Shown here in pieces: positions 24,761 through 37,900 of a DNA stretch of 64,000 nt; within the stretch, counting starts at the first letter, position 1, and every line of letters begins with the position of its first letter. This stretch comes from Tyto alba (taxonomy: Eukaryota; Chordata; Aves; Strigiformes; Tytonidae): assembly GCF_018691265.1 (NCBI RefSeq), contig NW_024881313.1:39053518-39117517 (forward strand), written 5' to 3'. A model generated the notes under the pieces. It was not told the origin of the DNA and made no database searches. It worked only from the letters and a program-made list of their open reading frames with translations. The translations under genes were made by a program, and so were the position numbers.

Positions 24761-27700
24761 CCTCCCCTGCTCTCCCCCTTCCTCCCCCCCAAAAAAGGGA
24801 TTTAGGAAACAGGTCAGGGTCTTGTCTTGTCAAGGGTGAGAAAGGGGGAGGGAAATAATAATGATAAATAAATTAAATGAAGACCAAGCCCTGTCCTGCT
24901 ATACATAGCAGTCAGGAGCCCTCTTGTATTGGAGACACCCAGCAATTACTAACTAATCCATTTGGCAAATGCAAGATGGTGCATAGATCAATTCTTCCCA
25001 GCCCAGTTTTTTTGTGTGGGGAATGTTTGCTGACTGAATTAAGGAACAAGCAAAGAAAATGCCCTCCTTGTTTCCTTCGAGGCAGCAGAGTAGCTGGACA
25101 AAGCCCCTGGCTCCTTGGGCTGCAGCCTTGGGAGATGGAGGCTGCTGAGCCTCTGGATGTCTGGGATGGCTGGAGAAGTAGCGGTGTTTTAGGGGAAAAT
25201 TCTTGTCTGCACCTTGGTTCTGCAACGGCCCCCTCCCTGACAGGGAAACTAATCCTCTGCGATTTCATCTGGCATTGGCCACGGTTCAAGGCAGGCTTAA
25301 GCAGAAGGCTAGGGGAAGGAAGGAGATCGCGTTGTAAAAAAGGAGGGTGGGAAAGCATGAGATGCCACACTGTTGAAGCCACCTTGCACTGTAACTCAGA
25401 CACTTGATTCTGGGGGGGAGTCTGGACTGGCAAGGATAGGTGTGGGCATGGGGAGGTGACTCTAAGCTGATGAGGTTTCTTTTCCTGTTGCCTGGCAGTC
25501 CTGGGAAGGCTAAATTTCTCCAGAGCACCTAGGAGAGATGTGTGGTCTCATGCTTCCCTGCATCTTATTGCACCCAAGGGTGGGATGGCTCCTTAGCCTT
25601 GCTCTGCTTCCTCATCCTCGCCTCTGTTAAGGAGCCTTCTCTTAGGACTGAGGATTACAGTTGCATGTGCCCTTGGGAAAACAGCGTGTTTCATACTCTT
25701 GTCTGAGCCATGTGTTCAAATGAAGCAGGCTGAATTTGGAGTTAGTGTGTTGGTCTAAACCTTAGGAAATACAGGTCCATATTCAACTTTTTTCCTTAAA
25801 GTCCATAGCTGGCAAATTGATGCTTTCAGTGTGTTTTTGTTTCCTACCTGTAAAATTGAGAAATTACAGATTTCTTTCTCTAAGGAGCTGGTCAGCTGAA
25901 TCTTGCAGGAAGCCAAAAAGCTGCACAGACCAGAAGGTAGGAAGGAGAGATGGCTACAGAATAAAAATTCTGTTTCATGATCAGTCTCAGAAATTGGTCA
26001 CTGACTGTGGTTTTCTCATCCAATCTGTTTTCCCAAGCACCAATCTACAGCTAACTTCTTAGGAAGCTTTTTCAGGCTCTGAACAGAAATTTTACCCTGC
26101 ACCTGACAGACTCTCAGGCAGTATCTGTCTGGAAACAAAAGAGCTTTTCTGCAATGATATGACATTTCCCTATTAAAACCAAATAATCAAGCAGCCCTTT
26201 GAAACCAAGAGGTGTCCCACCAGCGGATTCCCAGACAACCCTATCTGAGTGGCAGGCAGGAGAAAGCATTTACAGATTAGTCAAGCAGGATTGTCATGCT
26301 CTACTAAGAAGTTTTGATTCTGCTGGGTCAGAAATTTTTCAAGGAGAAAATCTCCAATAAATGATAATATCTCCAAAGCGTAATACTAGTTCAGTCTGCT
26401 CTGGTTATTTTGTGAGCAATTTAATAAAATAAGAACAGTCGTTATGCCTGCTCTGGACTTGTGCCTGTTTGGTTATTTGAATTTCTATAATATTCTCAGA
26501 AAGACAGGTCTAGATGATCCACATCTATCCAAATATGTCAAGTAAAGTGTGAGAATGAGTAATTATAGGTGTTTGGAAGAGACTTAAACTGATATTTCAG
26601 GCTTTTTCCTTATTTCTTTTCTTGGTTACAGTATTTTAACATGGAAAATATTCCCTGAGATTATAATCAGTAATGTCAGGACTGAATTCTAGAGCTGTGT
26701 AAGTGATAGATAAATAAATCAATATCCTTCAAAGTGCCTGAGATGTTACCACCATGTCCCACAGACTCCCATCTACCACTGCTCTGGGTTTTTACAGAGT
26801 ATGTATATACTTCTCTCTATGACACACAGTCCACAATCACACTTAGTTACACAAGTCCTGTCCCAGCAGGCACTGGGACAGTTAGTTTTACGCTAAAGTT
26901 AGATTGAGTTGGAATATTTGAGAGGCTTTTTTTTTTCATTCTCAGATTTCCACAGTCCTCATCAGGAATCTGTTGGAGGCTCCACTCTGGGTATTAAAAA
27001 TATGTTAGCACCCAGCTCAGCAACTTTAGTAAGCTGCAGTGATCTGGTGGGAGTGACAGCATTTCTCCTACCTAGCCATGGGAAGTGCCATAAAAAGTAG
27101 GGAGAGTTTGAAATGAAAATCTGTGATTGATGGTGCTCATGAGGGCCATATACCTAGAATTACTCCAGTGTTCATAAACTTAGGACATTCCACTCAACAG
27201 CTCAGAGGAAAGGTGTCCCTTTGACACCTTGGCTGTCCTCCAGCTTAAACTCCAGAAAGACCTCACACAGGGCCACAAAGAAGCCAAATGAACATGAAAT
27301 AACCTGAGCCTGAGGCCATGGCATGTCAAGACCCGAAGGAATGACGGAATGGTTATTAGTCTGGGAGAATTACTTGTTTCCATGAATGTTGTGTACAGTG
27401 TAGATTTGTGAGTTTGATGCTATTCGTAATGTGAGATTATAGTCCTGCATTGATGGCTGGGAGACCTTAAACCCTCTGATTAGTCACAGGACTAATAGAC
27501 CATAGCAACAGCAAAGGAGCTCTTCTCCATCCTCCCCCACTGCGGCTGATTCAGTCCTGCTGAAGGGGGATCTGAACCACAGGGAAAAGCCATGTTGTTT
27601 TTCTTAGTTTGTTCTACTATTGCTTGTCTACTTGGATTCCATGACAAGGGCACTAGTCAAATCCTGTCGGAGTTACTAATTGGGCTACTAGTAACTCAAA

Positions 27701-28085
27701 TGTTACTGCTAATCTACAGAGAGCAGAAGTTTCCTCCATATACTTCATCTCTCTAGGTCCTGGATTCGACGTAAGACCTGATGTGGGTTATTGATTGGTT
27801 TTCTCCTTGGGAATTTACTAGCTCATTTGAGAGGAGCTACTGCAGACATGCACAAGTAGTTTCAGCTGTGATGGACCAAGGTGAGTCCTGAAAAAGAATA
27901 AAACAGAATACACCATGTTATATCTTTGCAGCAAATTTTGCAGTGTTTTTTTCTGAACATGGCTCATGTATTTTAAGGGGACTTTTGTGAATCTGGAAAG
28001 GATTCTCAGAAAACTGCAGCATATAGGAATTTTTATGGGAGTTTAAAGAAGATGAGAGGGTATAGGGAATGTGTTAGGGTGTTAC

Positions 28086-28139
28086 CATCATCAGGAAATC
28101 TTAGGAAAAGGTGACTTTGTACAGAACATCCTGATGATG
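28086..28139. repeat. 11-bp inverted repeat, 32-base spacer
   Basis: CATCATCAGGA at 28086-28096 is the exact reverse complement of TCCTGATGATG at 28129-28139. Both arms sit in ATC/GAT-rich sequence, which raises the odds of a chance match. Confidence 0.6.
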
Positions 28140-29380
28140 ATGGATATGCTTTGTCTGGGATGATTTTAAGGATGGAATGTTTGTATTTGAAGAGAAAGGG
28201 TATGGAAAGATTCCAAACAGAGATCTTGGGAAAGGAGGGTCAAAATGAAATATCCAGGAATGTGAGCAGAAATGGCTCATCAGTCACAGCTTCCATCAAG
28301 GGCCTCTTCTGTTTCTACATTCTCCAGATCATCTTCAAACTCCATGTATCTTTGCTATTACTGTAATTCCCAAGTGCAGCCAAATGCATCAGCCCACAGA
28401 GCACAAAACAATTGAATGAAGTAATTTATGGCATTCTCTAATCATTTTATGTGGAACTTACCACAGGCCTAGCAGTGTCATTGTGGATAATGGAAAGAAT
28501 GAAGTGAACCTTTGCTTTCATGCTGATTGGTCCCAAGCTTCCCATAAAACACAGAATTTAACAAATGACTCTGAAGAACCAGCTCTAAGTCTAGTCTTTA
28601 GGATTTGTTGTTTTGCTCCTTTGTTATATTTTTATTCCAGCCCACCAGACAATCAGAAAGGATCACGTTTGGGTTTTTTTTTGCACAACTCCAGAGGACT
28701 GGACCTTGGATAAATTGGCTTGATCACACACACAGTGTCAGTGAGACAGGTACCCAGCTGGGGATTCAAGGGTTGGATTGGGTGACCAGGACAGTTCCCT
28801 CAAACCTGCTGCATTTACCTTGGAAAGATGGCTGTGAAGGCAATGCATGGAGTTCAGCAGTTAAATACAATCTGTCATTTGGATTATAACTATCCAGAAA
28901 ATAAAGGTCAGCATTTGCTGTTATCCCATCTGTAGAAATTCTGAGAAAGGGTCCCAATATTGACATCCAACCCGTACCACCTAAGAAGTTGGATCCACTT
29001 GGAAAACGTAATGTAAAATACTCCTCTCCTATTTCTTCTAGATGATGAGTTTGAAAGCAGTTCACTTTGGCTGTGGTGGTCAAAGGCTCTAGTGTGCTAG
29101 TGGTGACTGACGTGAAATGAATTTGTGGTCTCAGCCCATTTCTCTGTACTCTCAGGGGCTGTGTCATCCTTAACAGCTGGCACTAATTGTCAGGGTATTC
29201 AGTACAAAAGCCAAACCTTGCTCTGTGTAGGGGGTTAATTAATGGTCTTTGCAAAGGAAGATGCAGTGGTTGGGAAGTGGGAAGAGCTATGATGCTCTGA
29301 CCCTGATTAAGTGTGGGTTTGTGGATAAAACCATCTCCATTTCTGAACCTCTAGGAAAACCAAATAAAACAAAGAAAAGA

Positions 29381-29394
29381 GAATCATAGAATCG
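29381..29394 (-). repeat. CR1 3'-terminal octamer-type repeat
   Basis: 'gaatcatagaatcg' on the plus strand is the reverse complement of the ATTCTATGATTC-type end of CR1. It marks the 3' boundary of the insertion and fixes the element's orientation. Confidence 0.8.
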
Positions 29395-29461
29395 TTTATG
29401 TTGGAAAAGACCTTTAAGATCATCCAGTCCAACCATTAACCTAACACTGCCAAGTCCACCA

Positions 29462-30445
29462 CTAAACCATGTCCCTAAGCGCCACATCTACACATCTTTT
29501 AAATACCTCCAGGGAAGTTGACTCAACCGCTTCCCTGGGCAGCCTGTTCCAACGTTTGACAACCACTTCAGTGAAGAAATTTTTCCTAATATCCAATCTA
29601 AACCTCCTCTGGCACAACTTGAGGCCTTTTCTTCTCATCTTATCATTTGTTACTTGGAAGAAGAGACCAACCCCCACCTCACTCCAATGTCCTTTCAGGC
29701 AGTTGTAGAGAGCGATGAGGCCTCCCCTCAGCCTCCTTCTCTCCAGGCTGAACCCCCCCAGTCCCCTCAGCTGCTCCTCACAGGACTTTTGTTCCAGACC
29801 CTTCACCACCTTCGTTGTCCTTCTCTGGACACGCTCCAGCACCTCAATGTCTTTCTTGTAGTGAGGGGCCCAGAACTGAACCCAGTATTTGAGGTGTGGA
29901 CTCACCAGTGCCGAGTACAGGGGGACAATCACCAACCACAAGGTTTCTGACACAAGCCACGATGCTCTGGGCCTCCTTGGCCACCTGGGCACACTGCTGG
30001 CTCATATTCAGCTGGATGTCAAACAGCACCCCTGGGTCTTTTTCCTCCAGGCAGCTTTCCAGCCACTCTGCCCCAAGCCTGTAATGTTGCGTGGGGTTGT
30101 TGTGACCCAAGTGCAGGACCCAGCCCTGAGCCTTGTTGAACCTCATACAATTGGCCTTTGACCACTGATCCAGCCTGTCCAGATCCCCCTGCAGATCCTT
30201 TCTACCCTCAACCAGATCAACACTCCTGCCCAACTTGGTGTCATCTCATCCAGGTCACTGATAAAGATATTAAACAGAACCATCCCCAGTACTGAGCCCT
30301 GGTGAACACCACTTGTGACTGGCTGCCAACTGGATTTAACTCCATTCACCACAACGCTTTAGGCCCAGCCATCCAGACAGTTTTTATCCAGAGCACGCCC
30401 ATCCAAACCATGAGCAGCCAGTTTCTCCAGGAGAATGTTGTGCTA
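29462..30445 (-). pseudogene. CR1 ORF2 fragment (reverse transcriptase C-terminal part), frameshifted
   Basis: This is the remnant of the CR1 polyprotein that carried endonuclease and reverse transcriptase. Only the region from just before the catalytic box to the C-terminus survives, and it is split over three frames. The frame at 30143-30352 contains '[10 protein letters not shown]' and '[11 protein letters not shown]', the conserved block preceding the RT active site. The frame at 29844-30233 contains 'RFNK', 'VLHLGHNNP' and '[15 protein letters not shown]'. The frame at 29462-29992 contains '[20 protein letters not shown]', '[15 protein letters not shown]' and '[10 protein letters not shown]' and ends at a TAG near the normal CR1 stop. 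The residues between DLDE and DDTKLG, including the first part of the F/Y-x-DD active site, are missing. With two frame changes and this deletion the copy is dead. Confidence 0.88.
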
Positions 30446-31690
30446 AACCATGGGGAAAGTCACTGCTTTAAAAAAGAAAATAATCTACATAAGAGAAATT
30501 AGCAGAATGCAGAATTTACCATCAGAGTCTGAAAACACTTTCCAAGGTGAAGCAGTCACTAAACCAGAATCAGCCAAAACTGAATTTCTGCTTTCCATCA
30601 GTCCTCAGATCAACCTGTGTTATATCCATTGACGCCCATAGACACTCAGTACTTCAAGTCTTATGTGAAACTCAGTGAAGTCAATGAGCAGTTTTCTATA
30701 TATGTCAAAGGCCATGGAGGTAGAGAGTAATCTATGGTTTAGGATCCCCAGGCAAGAAGAGCTCCTCTGGTGTGTGCTCCATAAGACTCTAATGGGACTT
30801 GAGAGTCAACACAAAGAATAGCAAAATGTGTTTACTGTCTTGTGCTGTCTTTTTTATACCTATATCAATGCCTAAGTACCTTTCTTTTCCACTTCTCTCA
30901 TCCTCATTAACAGATCAGCTCAAACATGTAACAGTTTTGTCACAAGTTTGATCATTAACTGGAGCAACAGGGACCAATATCTGCTTTTGAAAAGAATGCT
31001 CCAAAGTACTCAGGTCACCTAGGAGCTGAAGGCTGGTATGGTGCAAGTGTAAGAGTCAGGGATTGAATTAAACCCTGGTACTGGGAGGATGGAGCAGGGA
31101 GCTACCTACCTGGATAACATGCTGAGAGATGGCCAGAAGCTCCTGATTCCTTGCTTGACTCTTCCACTGACTTTCCACTCTAGTGATGGGGTGGCTGGAT
31201 AGAGGTGGAACATAGCTTTTCAAACCTGATTTTGGTTCTCAGCCCAGACTGGGGTGAATCTTTTGTCATCATCAGGATTTGCCCTAGATTTACTCCCAAA
31301 ACATCTGAGATTAGATTTTAACCCCTGGTTCTTCAGGTGAGTGATGTAGTTAACAGCTGATATGTTCAGGCCACTCCCAGATTGTTGTCAGTTATTTGGG
31401 CAACCACAAGATTAAGATGACCTGTCTGCATTGCATTCATCTTGGAGGGCTTTGTGCTGCTCAACCTACTGCCCTGTAAAGGGAACATCTTTTCTTTGGG
31501 CCAGATTTTCTCAGGGGCTTTTCCAATGGCTAAATTAGAAGTGAGTGTTAGTAATACTCCGGCTCATCCATTTATCATTCAGTTTATAATGAAGATGAAA
31601 GGCTTAGTGCATTGAAGAGATTTTTAACCTCTCAAGCTGGCACCACATCCTTCTGGTAAGTCAGTTTTCTTGCCTCAGTTCTCCCAACAT

Positions 31691-31711
31691 AAAAAAAAAA
31701 AAAAAAAAAAA
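31691..31711. repeat. poly-A tract (21 A)
   Basis: Uninterrupted A-run in unique sequence, with no retroposon body upstream. Confidence 0.9.
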
Positions 31712-34700
31712 GGCATGTGTTGTCATTCTTATTTTGTAATATTGTCCATAACTTTGAAGGTCTTTGCTTTATTGTCCTTAGCATCTTGCATGATGTGGCA
31801 GAGGGCAAAAAGTGCTCTAGCACCTCAGCACTCCACGCTTCATGGTGACAAACACATCTAACAAATTGTGCAAGAGCACTAAAATGTCAGCAATTTAGCT
31901 GATTCCTGTCCCATCATTTCAGGTTTCAGGAATTACTGGTCTGATGTTTAGCACTTTTTATAATAAGCCTGCTCCAATGAGTGCCAAAGACTTCCAGGCA
32001 GTGATTTCCAGTGGAAGGGGACAGTTTGACTAGGAAGATCAAAATCAAAGTTGGGACTCAGTCCAAAATAGAATCATATCTATTTTGAGAATTTGTTTTC
32101 TAGTTTTAATTAAGGAAATTTGGATCATCAGACAGCCCTGTGGGTTTGTAGCAAGTACAGGAGTCTCTTGATATCGGGTTGGACACCCGACCCACTTGTC
32201 TGTGGCACAGTGGTGGGATGGGGATTCTTTCAGAGATAAATCATCTGCACATCCTGGGAGAGCTGGTTTTATGGGCTGGTTCTGACCACCAGCAGTTGAC
32301 TGGGGGGAAAAGGGTTTCTGGGATGGTGTCAGGAGGGGAAGGTTGTCAAGCCTGTTGTGACTTGCATGGGGAGATGAAAACAATTTGTCAGAGCTTTAGT
32401 AGAAGGGATAGTTGATAGGGATCCTTTGTGTGGTTAAATACCAGCCGGGCTTTGCCTCAAAGGGGGAGGTATTCCACTTGGGAGGGAACCCAACGGCATT
32501 AGTAATGTTGTATGACAGTATACACAAATCATCTGCTTCTGGTATGAATGGTCCTGCAACCCTTGACAGCAAGTCGCTGCTGTATTTGGAAACGGTCTTA
32601 CTCATGCCTCCGGGATGCAAATGATACAACTCCTGGCTCCCCCCGTCACCCTGTACCCTTACGCTGCACAGGGCCAGAGGCCAGGGCTGTGCCGTGCCAC
32701 TGCCACGTGGGGACGGTCTAAGTGACAAGCAGCCCGCGGAGCGGTGGAGGATATGATGGAAGGGCAATAGCATGTGGAAGCAGTGCCGGCGGTGGGAGAC
32801 TGAAGCTCTGCCTCGGTGCTGCTGTGCCTGGGCCAGCTGTGGCTGGGGTGGATGCACAGGGCAGCCAGCTGTTGCTCTGCTCAGGAGCGCACCGCTCCTT
32901 TCCCTCCAGATGTTCCTGCTCACCAGCACGGACAAACCCAACCCTTACCCTCCAAACGGATCAATATTCCCCGACTCTAATACTCGGTTCCCAGGGCCCC
33001 TTTGCCAGGGTGGCAACTGGGAAATTAGCTGGGTGGATGTTTTGTTTAATAATTAAGATATATATGTATAATAATATGATCAGATCTCAAATAATGAGCT
33101 CAGATTTTTTCCCCCTTATTCTTGCTTTCCAGGGAATGCTGGCAGGTTTGGCTCTGTGCATCATACCACAAAAATCTCACTCCTCCAGAAGAGGGCTAAT
33201 ACACGAAGGAGCTTTCTACCAGGCTGATGTGTCACACATGCTTTATATATCAGCTTGGATTTCTTTAGTCCAGACAAAAGGATCAAAGACATAAGGACGG
33301 GCAAGGGTTTGGGGGAGCTTTAATTCTTGCAGATGTGGAGAGCAGGGCAGCATAGCATGGCTAGAAAGGCTCAGACATAACCAAAAGTAAGAAATGGTAT
33401 TTATGAGCTGTGCTTAGAAATTGCTGCTGAAGCTTGTAGAGCAGCTGGTGTCACTTTCAGCTGACATTCGTACCACTGAAACTCATACAACACAGGCAGG
33501 AGCAGGAAATACAAATTATGGACAAGTTTTGATGGATGCAGGACAAGGAAATATGTGTTGTGTGGTTCAGGCTGCCTTTTTATAGATTTATGTCATATTA
33601 TCTACATGAAACAGGTATTAATCCCAATTCTGAAATGCTACTGGGGATATGAGTAAATTTGAATGCCTTCAGCTAAACTGTTCTTCAAAAGGACTTCATT
33701 GGAGTCTCTGTCAGAGGTGTCCACTGTTCAATGGGTAAACATCTGAGATCCTGCCATTCTTGTCCAGCTCTGTGGGTATCCTATAGCCACACTCTCCACT
33801 TGGAGAAGTTACCTGTGAAGGAACACAAATGGTATATATTTAACAGCAATAGAAAGAAGTATGTCTGTGGGTGGAGCTTCCCAATAGCTTAATGGTAGTC
33901 ATTTAAAATTTATTGCAAGTCCCAAATATTTGAGGTTTTTTTCCAAACATGATTTACAAGGTTTTCTATGCGTATTAAATTCTCGTTAAGAAACTGCACA
34001 GTGCCTTGTCTTTGAGTTTTGACTAGGAGTCATTAACACCCACTCAGTAGGGTTTTACATACCGAGCCCTGGATTTTAAGCCAGTTTAATATATTCAGGA
34101 GAGTCTAGGAAAGAACAGGCCTGCAGCCTGCTGTCTACTAAGTTGATGGCAAATGGACGCTATCCTACTGATACACATGCCCATCTCCCGTAACTATCCT
34201 CCAGTGTGGAAAGTCTTCTGCCTGGCCTCTCAGAAAACCAACCAATTGGATTTTTATGGTGAAGTACAGTGTGAGGATGAAATATTTAGAAATGCACAGG
34301 TTTTCCCCCAAGCTAACAGTGATGTGACAGCGTCAACAGGGTTTGGAACAAGGCGCTTTATCTCCTTTCAATGTGGTTGATTAGTAGAGTCTCTTGTACC
34401 CACAAAGTGGCCAGTTGGCTGTTAGACTGGAGTCAATACCTCTGTATAGCAAAGGACAGGTTATCTCAGGCCTCTCTAGAATGTTTCTCCCTGGTTGGTA
34501 TAAGCATCCTCCCTCCAAAACTGTCACCAAATCAAAGATGGAAAGCTTGAGCTAAGTCATGGCCAATCCTCAGTGGGGGAACTGTCCTGCCATATGCGGA
34601 ACAGTACTGAAGGACACCCTGCAGAATGTCACAGGGCTGTGATGGGGGGTGTATTGTGGCCTTTGGGCTCAGAATCTATTAATTCTCTGGACATGAGAGC

Positions 34701-34885
34701 AATAGTCTTTTTTCATGCCAAATGGCCACATTCCCCTTTGCTGAGCCACACTTGATCTAGACAGGATAAGAAATGACAGCACACATCTGGAAAAATTCTG
34801 CAGATCTCCTGACCTTTGGGCTGTAGGAATGGCTGCTGGTTTCTGCTGCAGAAGTGCTTCCTCCACCCCCATCCCTTCACACAAC

Positions 34886-34923
34886 AGATATATATATATA
34901 GAGGGAGAGAGACATATATATAG
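34886..34923. repeat. AT / GA dinucleotide repeat
   Basis: A short TA array, then GAGAGAGA-type units, then a second TA block. Confidence 0.75.
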
Positions 34924-37900
34924 CTTTCATGTGTGCCAGCTTTTACTGGGGACACGAGGCTCGCTGGAGCTCAAATGAGACTTGCCAAATCCAAGAAGAC
35001 AAAGTCAGACTTGTGTTAGTGGTATGGAAAGAGGGGCGGGAGGTCCTGCTCCACCTCATCCCCATCAGCCCAACACAGGTTTTACTGTTCCTTGATGATA
35101 TATTTTCATTGCAGGAATAGCTGGAGAGCGCGGCGTACATTTTTGTTCGCTCTGCCACTGCCTGGGTTGGCAGGAGGTGTTGCTAAGCAGTCATTGTGAG
35201 TGTTTGTATACACTCAGCACCAGGTTACCATGAAAATTTGGGAAAGACGCACCCTGGAGGTGGCGTTCTTACCACCATGAGGTGACTCCCTGAGCAGCTT
35301 TCCATGGTTGCGGGGAAATTGTCACTCTTTGCAAACATCGATATTTTGTAAACAGTGCCAAAATTTTTGTTGCTTTTATAGCCTACTGTATAATGACAAG
35401 ATGAAATGATATCAGCAGGGATAGTGGCAGCCTTGCTTGGAGTAAAAAAGGGAAGGAGCTGTGCTTGAGTGCTATAACATCATTACACAAATTCATTTAC
35501 AGCATCACCCAGGGACAGGGAGTGTGCATGGAGTAACTTTATCCCTACCATTTGTTTGGAAATTGGGAGTGGATGCAAACATAGCACCTCTCTCGGGTGC
35601 TTTCAGGATGGAAGAAACCAAGCACCCCCATCTCCTCCAAATCTGACTCAACTGTTGCTTTGCAGGGGTGTCTCACCAGATGATGAAAATCATAATACCA
35701 CTGCCTTTAGAGGTTTACAGAGGTCTGAACTGGGAGATGGGAAGGGATTCTTAAAACAGAGGCTCCTGGACCCACGACAAGACTGAGTGTGAGAGCAGTT
35801 CAAGGGAAGTCTTAACCAGCGGGAGGCCAGAACAACAGTCCTGGTGCTGTATCCTGATCTTGCTTCAGTGGATTTACAGCTGGTTCCTTTCCTGGAATGA
35901 AAAGATTAGAATCGCTGGAGCTGCGTGTGCGTCTTCCAGTGAGGAGAACTAGGTATGCAGCAGCTGTAAAAATAAAGAGCCCTCTCAGGCCATCGTAGTA
36001 AAAAGGTTTGGAAACTGTTGAAAGCGGGGTGGGGTGGGAAAATCCTCAAATTTCCTACTTTTTTTTTTTTTATTCTGAATTTCAGCATGCCAGTTTTGAA
36101 CTTGGTTTGAAAGAAAAGAAAGAAATTTACTTGAAACTGGGGGGAGCCTTAAGAAAAAAAAAAAAAAAGTTTGAAAACTTCCTTGAAAACTCAAAAGAAT
36201 TCTGTTTAGTTTTGTCTTGTTTGTCCTGTTGCTGCCTTTCCTGAGAGCACTGCTGATATTGGAGAGCCTGACTGCAAGAAGTCAAGGATACAAAACCTGA
36301 CGAGAGGCATTTCAGAGCAACTTGGCAAGATTAGACTGTGATTAGTTATGCAGTTAGTTCAGCTTATGTTCATGCTTTGGGACTTCAGCTGAAGATCTAT
36401 AGGAATCAAGAAAGAAGGATGCAGGTACATCCCTGCAGGTGATCAGAGATTTGCCTGTGACACTGAACTTGGGATTTTCACTGAAGTATCAATTACTGAA
36501 AGAAACAGTGTAGAAGGGAAGACAAATAAGAAAAATTGTGGCTTAACCGGGTCTACCAAAAGATTGTATTAAGAACTGGAAAAGGGAATCTCATGCTGTT
36601 TCTTCTGATGAAACTTTGCGTAAAATGGATTGAACAGAATAGCAAATGGCCATTCTGCTCTTCAATGCATGTTGCTGCAACAATTTTTTTTTTCTTTTTC
36701 ACAAATTTGCTTCACTAACCTAGAGATCTCATGGAAGCTGAACTTTAACACAGTGCTTGAGTGAAATAAGAGTGGGAAACCTCTCTTTTGCTCTCTTTTT
36801 TCTCTGACCGCACCTGGAGTGTGGGACCTGTTCAGAAGAGCTTTCATCTCACAGTGATGGCATTGGCGAGAGATGGCACTGGGAGATATGAGACCCCTTT
36901 TTCTTTCCCTCCTACATGGGTCTGGAGAACTGGTAATTCAGCACCACCAGACTTTCCTTCTGGCCCTGAACTGGATGCCAATATCCTCTTCTGGCATTAT
37001 CTAGTGCAGAAGAAGGAGAGGCACTATCTGGGGAGGTTCACAGACCATGGGGCAGGTAGCGTTAGCTCCAGGGAGTGTGATGGTGCTTCCGTAGCACTAC
37101 CAAGCAATTAGATCCTCTCAGGATAATCACACCACTAAGTTCTTCTGATGATGTCAGTCATTAGTAGGGTGATTTGTCTGATGGAGGAAGGCTTGATGTT
37201 TCTGCATGTAAGAGCCCTCTACCTAACCGTAAATGCTTAAATCCCAGTTTCTGAGTTCTCTCATCTGTCTCTAATACCAAAACCCGGCTGGAACTACAGG
37301 GAAAATAGGGTGAACTGAAAATGGCTGCTTCCCAGAGACCATTTTATTATGGAAACACACTTCTTGCCTATCAATAAGTTAAATCTGTTAATGTCTTTAC
37401 TCACTGAACTGAAATCATTAATTGCAAACTTACTAGATCATTTATTCCATCTTATTTTGGGTCCGTTGGTCTTCACCTACCTCTTTGTTTACCTCTAGTC
37501 ATGCCCCTTAACTGGGGTGCACGTGATCTGTCCTTCCAGAAAGGTCCTCTTCGGTTCAGAGCCCTGTGAGGCGCCGCTCAGGCAGGAGGGCATTACAGCA
37601 TGTTTGTTACACACTTAGTTCCTCTCATCTTGTTTTCTATTTGTTTTCTGGACATGGAGACTGCTATCCTGGCTCAAACTACAGATCCAGAACGTGTTCT
37701 GACTTTCAAGCAGTGGCAAGTGCCATCTGCTACAGAAAAATGCACAGAAATCTCCTAATCAACAATTGTGGAAAGCTGCCCTTGGAAAATTTCTTCCTGA
37801 CTTGCATTAGGAAGAAATCAGTTTATTCTGAGAGTTTCCATGCCCTCCCAAAAGTGCATGTTAAAATTCCATATTAGTCTTCTTACAAGGTCATTATTGA

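Larger units (their letters stand above)
22001..29380. other. single-copy non-coding region
   Basis: No gene is supported. The longest frames, 24877-25407 plus (176 codons) and 24912-25433 minus (173 codons), lie on top of each other in a GC-richer patch and neither resembles a known family. A T-run of 14 lies at 23429-23442. An 11-bp inverted repeat occurs near 28.1 kb. Confidence 0.55.
29381..30445 (-). mobile_element. 5'-truncated CR1 LINE retrotransposon
   Basis: This is a non-LTR retrotransposon of the chicken repeat 1 group lying on the minus strand, so its 3' end is at the left. The left edge carries the 'gaatcatagaatcg' terminus, the reverse complement of the CR1 octamer-type 3' end, with the characteristic final segment 'ccagtccaac' just inside. 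A very short 3' UTR (about 80 bases) separates it from the end of the ORF2-derived sequence. The right part ('aggagaatgttgtg') still matches CR1 up to about 30442, beyond which similarity stops, so the copy has lost more than three quarters of a full-length element. Truncation at the 5' end is the normal outcome of target-primed reverse transcription. It cannot move on its own. Confidence 0.93.

Noticed and set aside
32396..33294. Protein-coding genes from the 181- and 190-codon frames
   Set aside because: They overlap on opposite strands, show no known motif and no splice context, and match what GC-rich non-coding DNA gives by chance.
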